Part shown: piece after piece, positions 63,805 through 64,000 of the stretch
How positions within the stretch are numbered: the first letter of the stretch is position 1
Layout: the number at the start of each line of letters is the position of its first letter
Program-made: the position numbers and the translations under genes
The notes under the pieces: model-generated
Seen by the model: the letters and a program-made list of their open reading frames with translations, nothing else
What the model was told of the DNA's origin: nothing
The model's database searches: none
Source of the DNA: Saccoglossus kowalevskii
Taxonomy: Eukaryota; Hemichordata; Enteropneusta; Harrimaniidae
Direction: 5' to 3'
Length of the DNA stretch: 64,000 nt
NCBI RefSeq assembly: GCF_000003605.2
Contig: NW_003142819.1
Span: 104,690 to 168,689, forward strand

Positions 63805-64000
63805 CATTTCGCCCAACCTCCCGCCCGCTTCCGGATTTCGATCGCTTTTTTTTAGCTCGCTTTGTTCAATCATGGAGCTCCATGGTTCAATTCGACCGCG
63901 CAATTTCCGCTTTTTTTTCGACCGCGCAAATCCGGAAGTATCCGCTCGCGCAATCGCTCGCTCGCTCGCTCGCCTGACAGCGCAACCGCCGGCATTTACA
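63805..64000. other. CpG- and CGCT-rich right edge
   Basis: There is a sudden change to CpG-rich sequence with repeated TTTTTTTCGACCGCGCAA-like and (GCTC)n units. It could be a CpG-rich promoter of a gene to the right or a simple-sequence repeat. Confidence 0.4.

Overview
This is nuclear DNA from an animal, most likely a marine invertebrate. The window is AT-rich, its genes are split by many introns with standard GT/AG borders, and it is full of degraded non-LTR, LTR and DNA transposons. Three sequencing gaps are present (3922-3971, 17454-17879, 33153-33202). I cannot name the species. The gene content would fit a lancelet or hemichordate, but a lophotrochozoan is not excluded.

Five protein-coding genes could be assembled exon by exon, each with a consistent reading frame. 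(1, 2) A divergent pair of secreted-protein genes occupies 16447-21640 (minus) and 22395-26187 (plus). Each encodes a signal peptide, a short cysteine-flanked coiled coil and a three-module cysteine-rich region whose cysteine spacing matches the C-terminal V domain of PCSK9, with no protease domain. (3) A three-exon gene at 35606-38300 (plus) encodes a 78-residue protein that I align with cytochrome c oxidase subunit 7B. (4) Ribosomal protein L23a (uL23) lies at 45772-49985 (minus). (5) A Rab34/Rab36-family GTPase lies at 50754-59597 (plus). L23a and the Rab gene are head to head across 768 bp, the same arrangement as RPL23A and RAB34 in human. A tRNA-Phe(GAA)-like gene with an unusual extra hairpin in its T arm sits at 40503-40608.

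Layout. 1-9000: little recognisable apart from a possible terminal exon at the left edge and a LINE 3' end. 9000-15820: repeats, a Gag remnant, a degenerate tandem repeat, and a dead mariner transposon whose transposase is split by an LTR element. 16400-26400: the PCSK9-V-domain-like pair, with several small transposons in its introns. 26600-33400: LINE and Ty3/gypsy remnants, a fold-back element and a solo LTR. 35500-38400: the COX7B-like gene. 38400-45700: microsatellites, the tRNA gene and a LINE. 45770-59600: RPL23A and Rab34/36. 59600-64000: repeats, a degraded reverse transcriptase fragment and a CpG-rich right edge.

Most worth following up: the stand-alone PCSK9-V-domain proteins (three modules plus an N-terminal coiled coil, recalling the layout of resistin); the deep conservation of the RPL23A/RAB34 head-to-head pair; the interrupted tRNA-Phe gene; and transposon insertions whose empty sites or target duplications can be read directly from this window.
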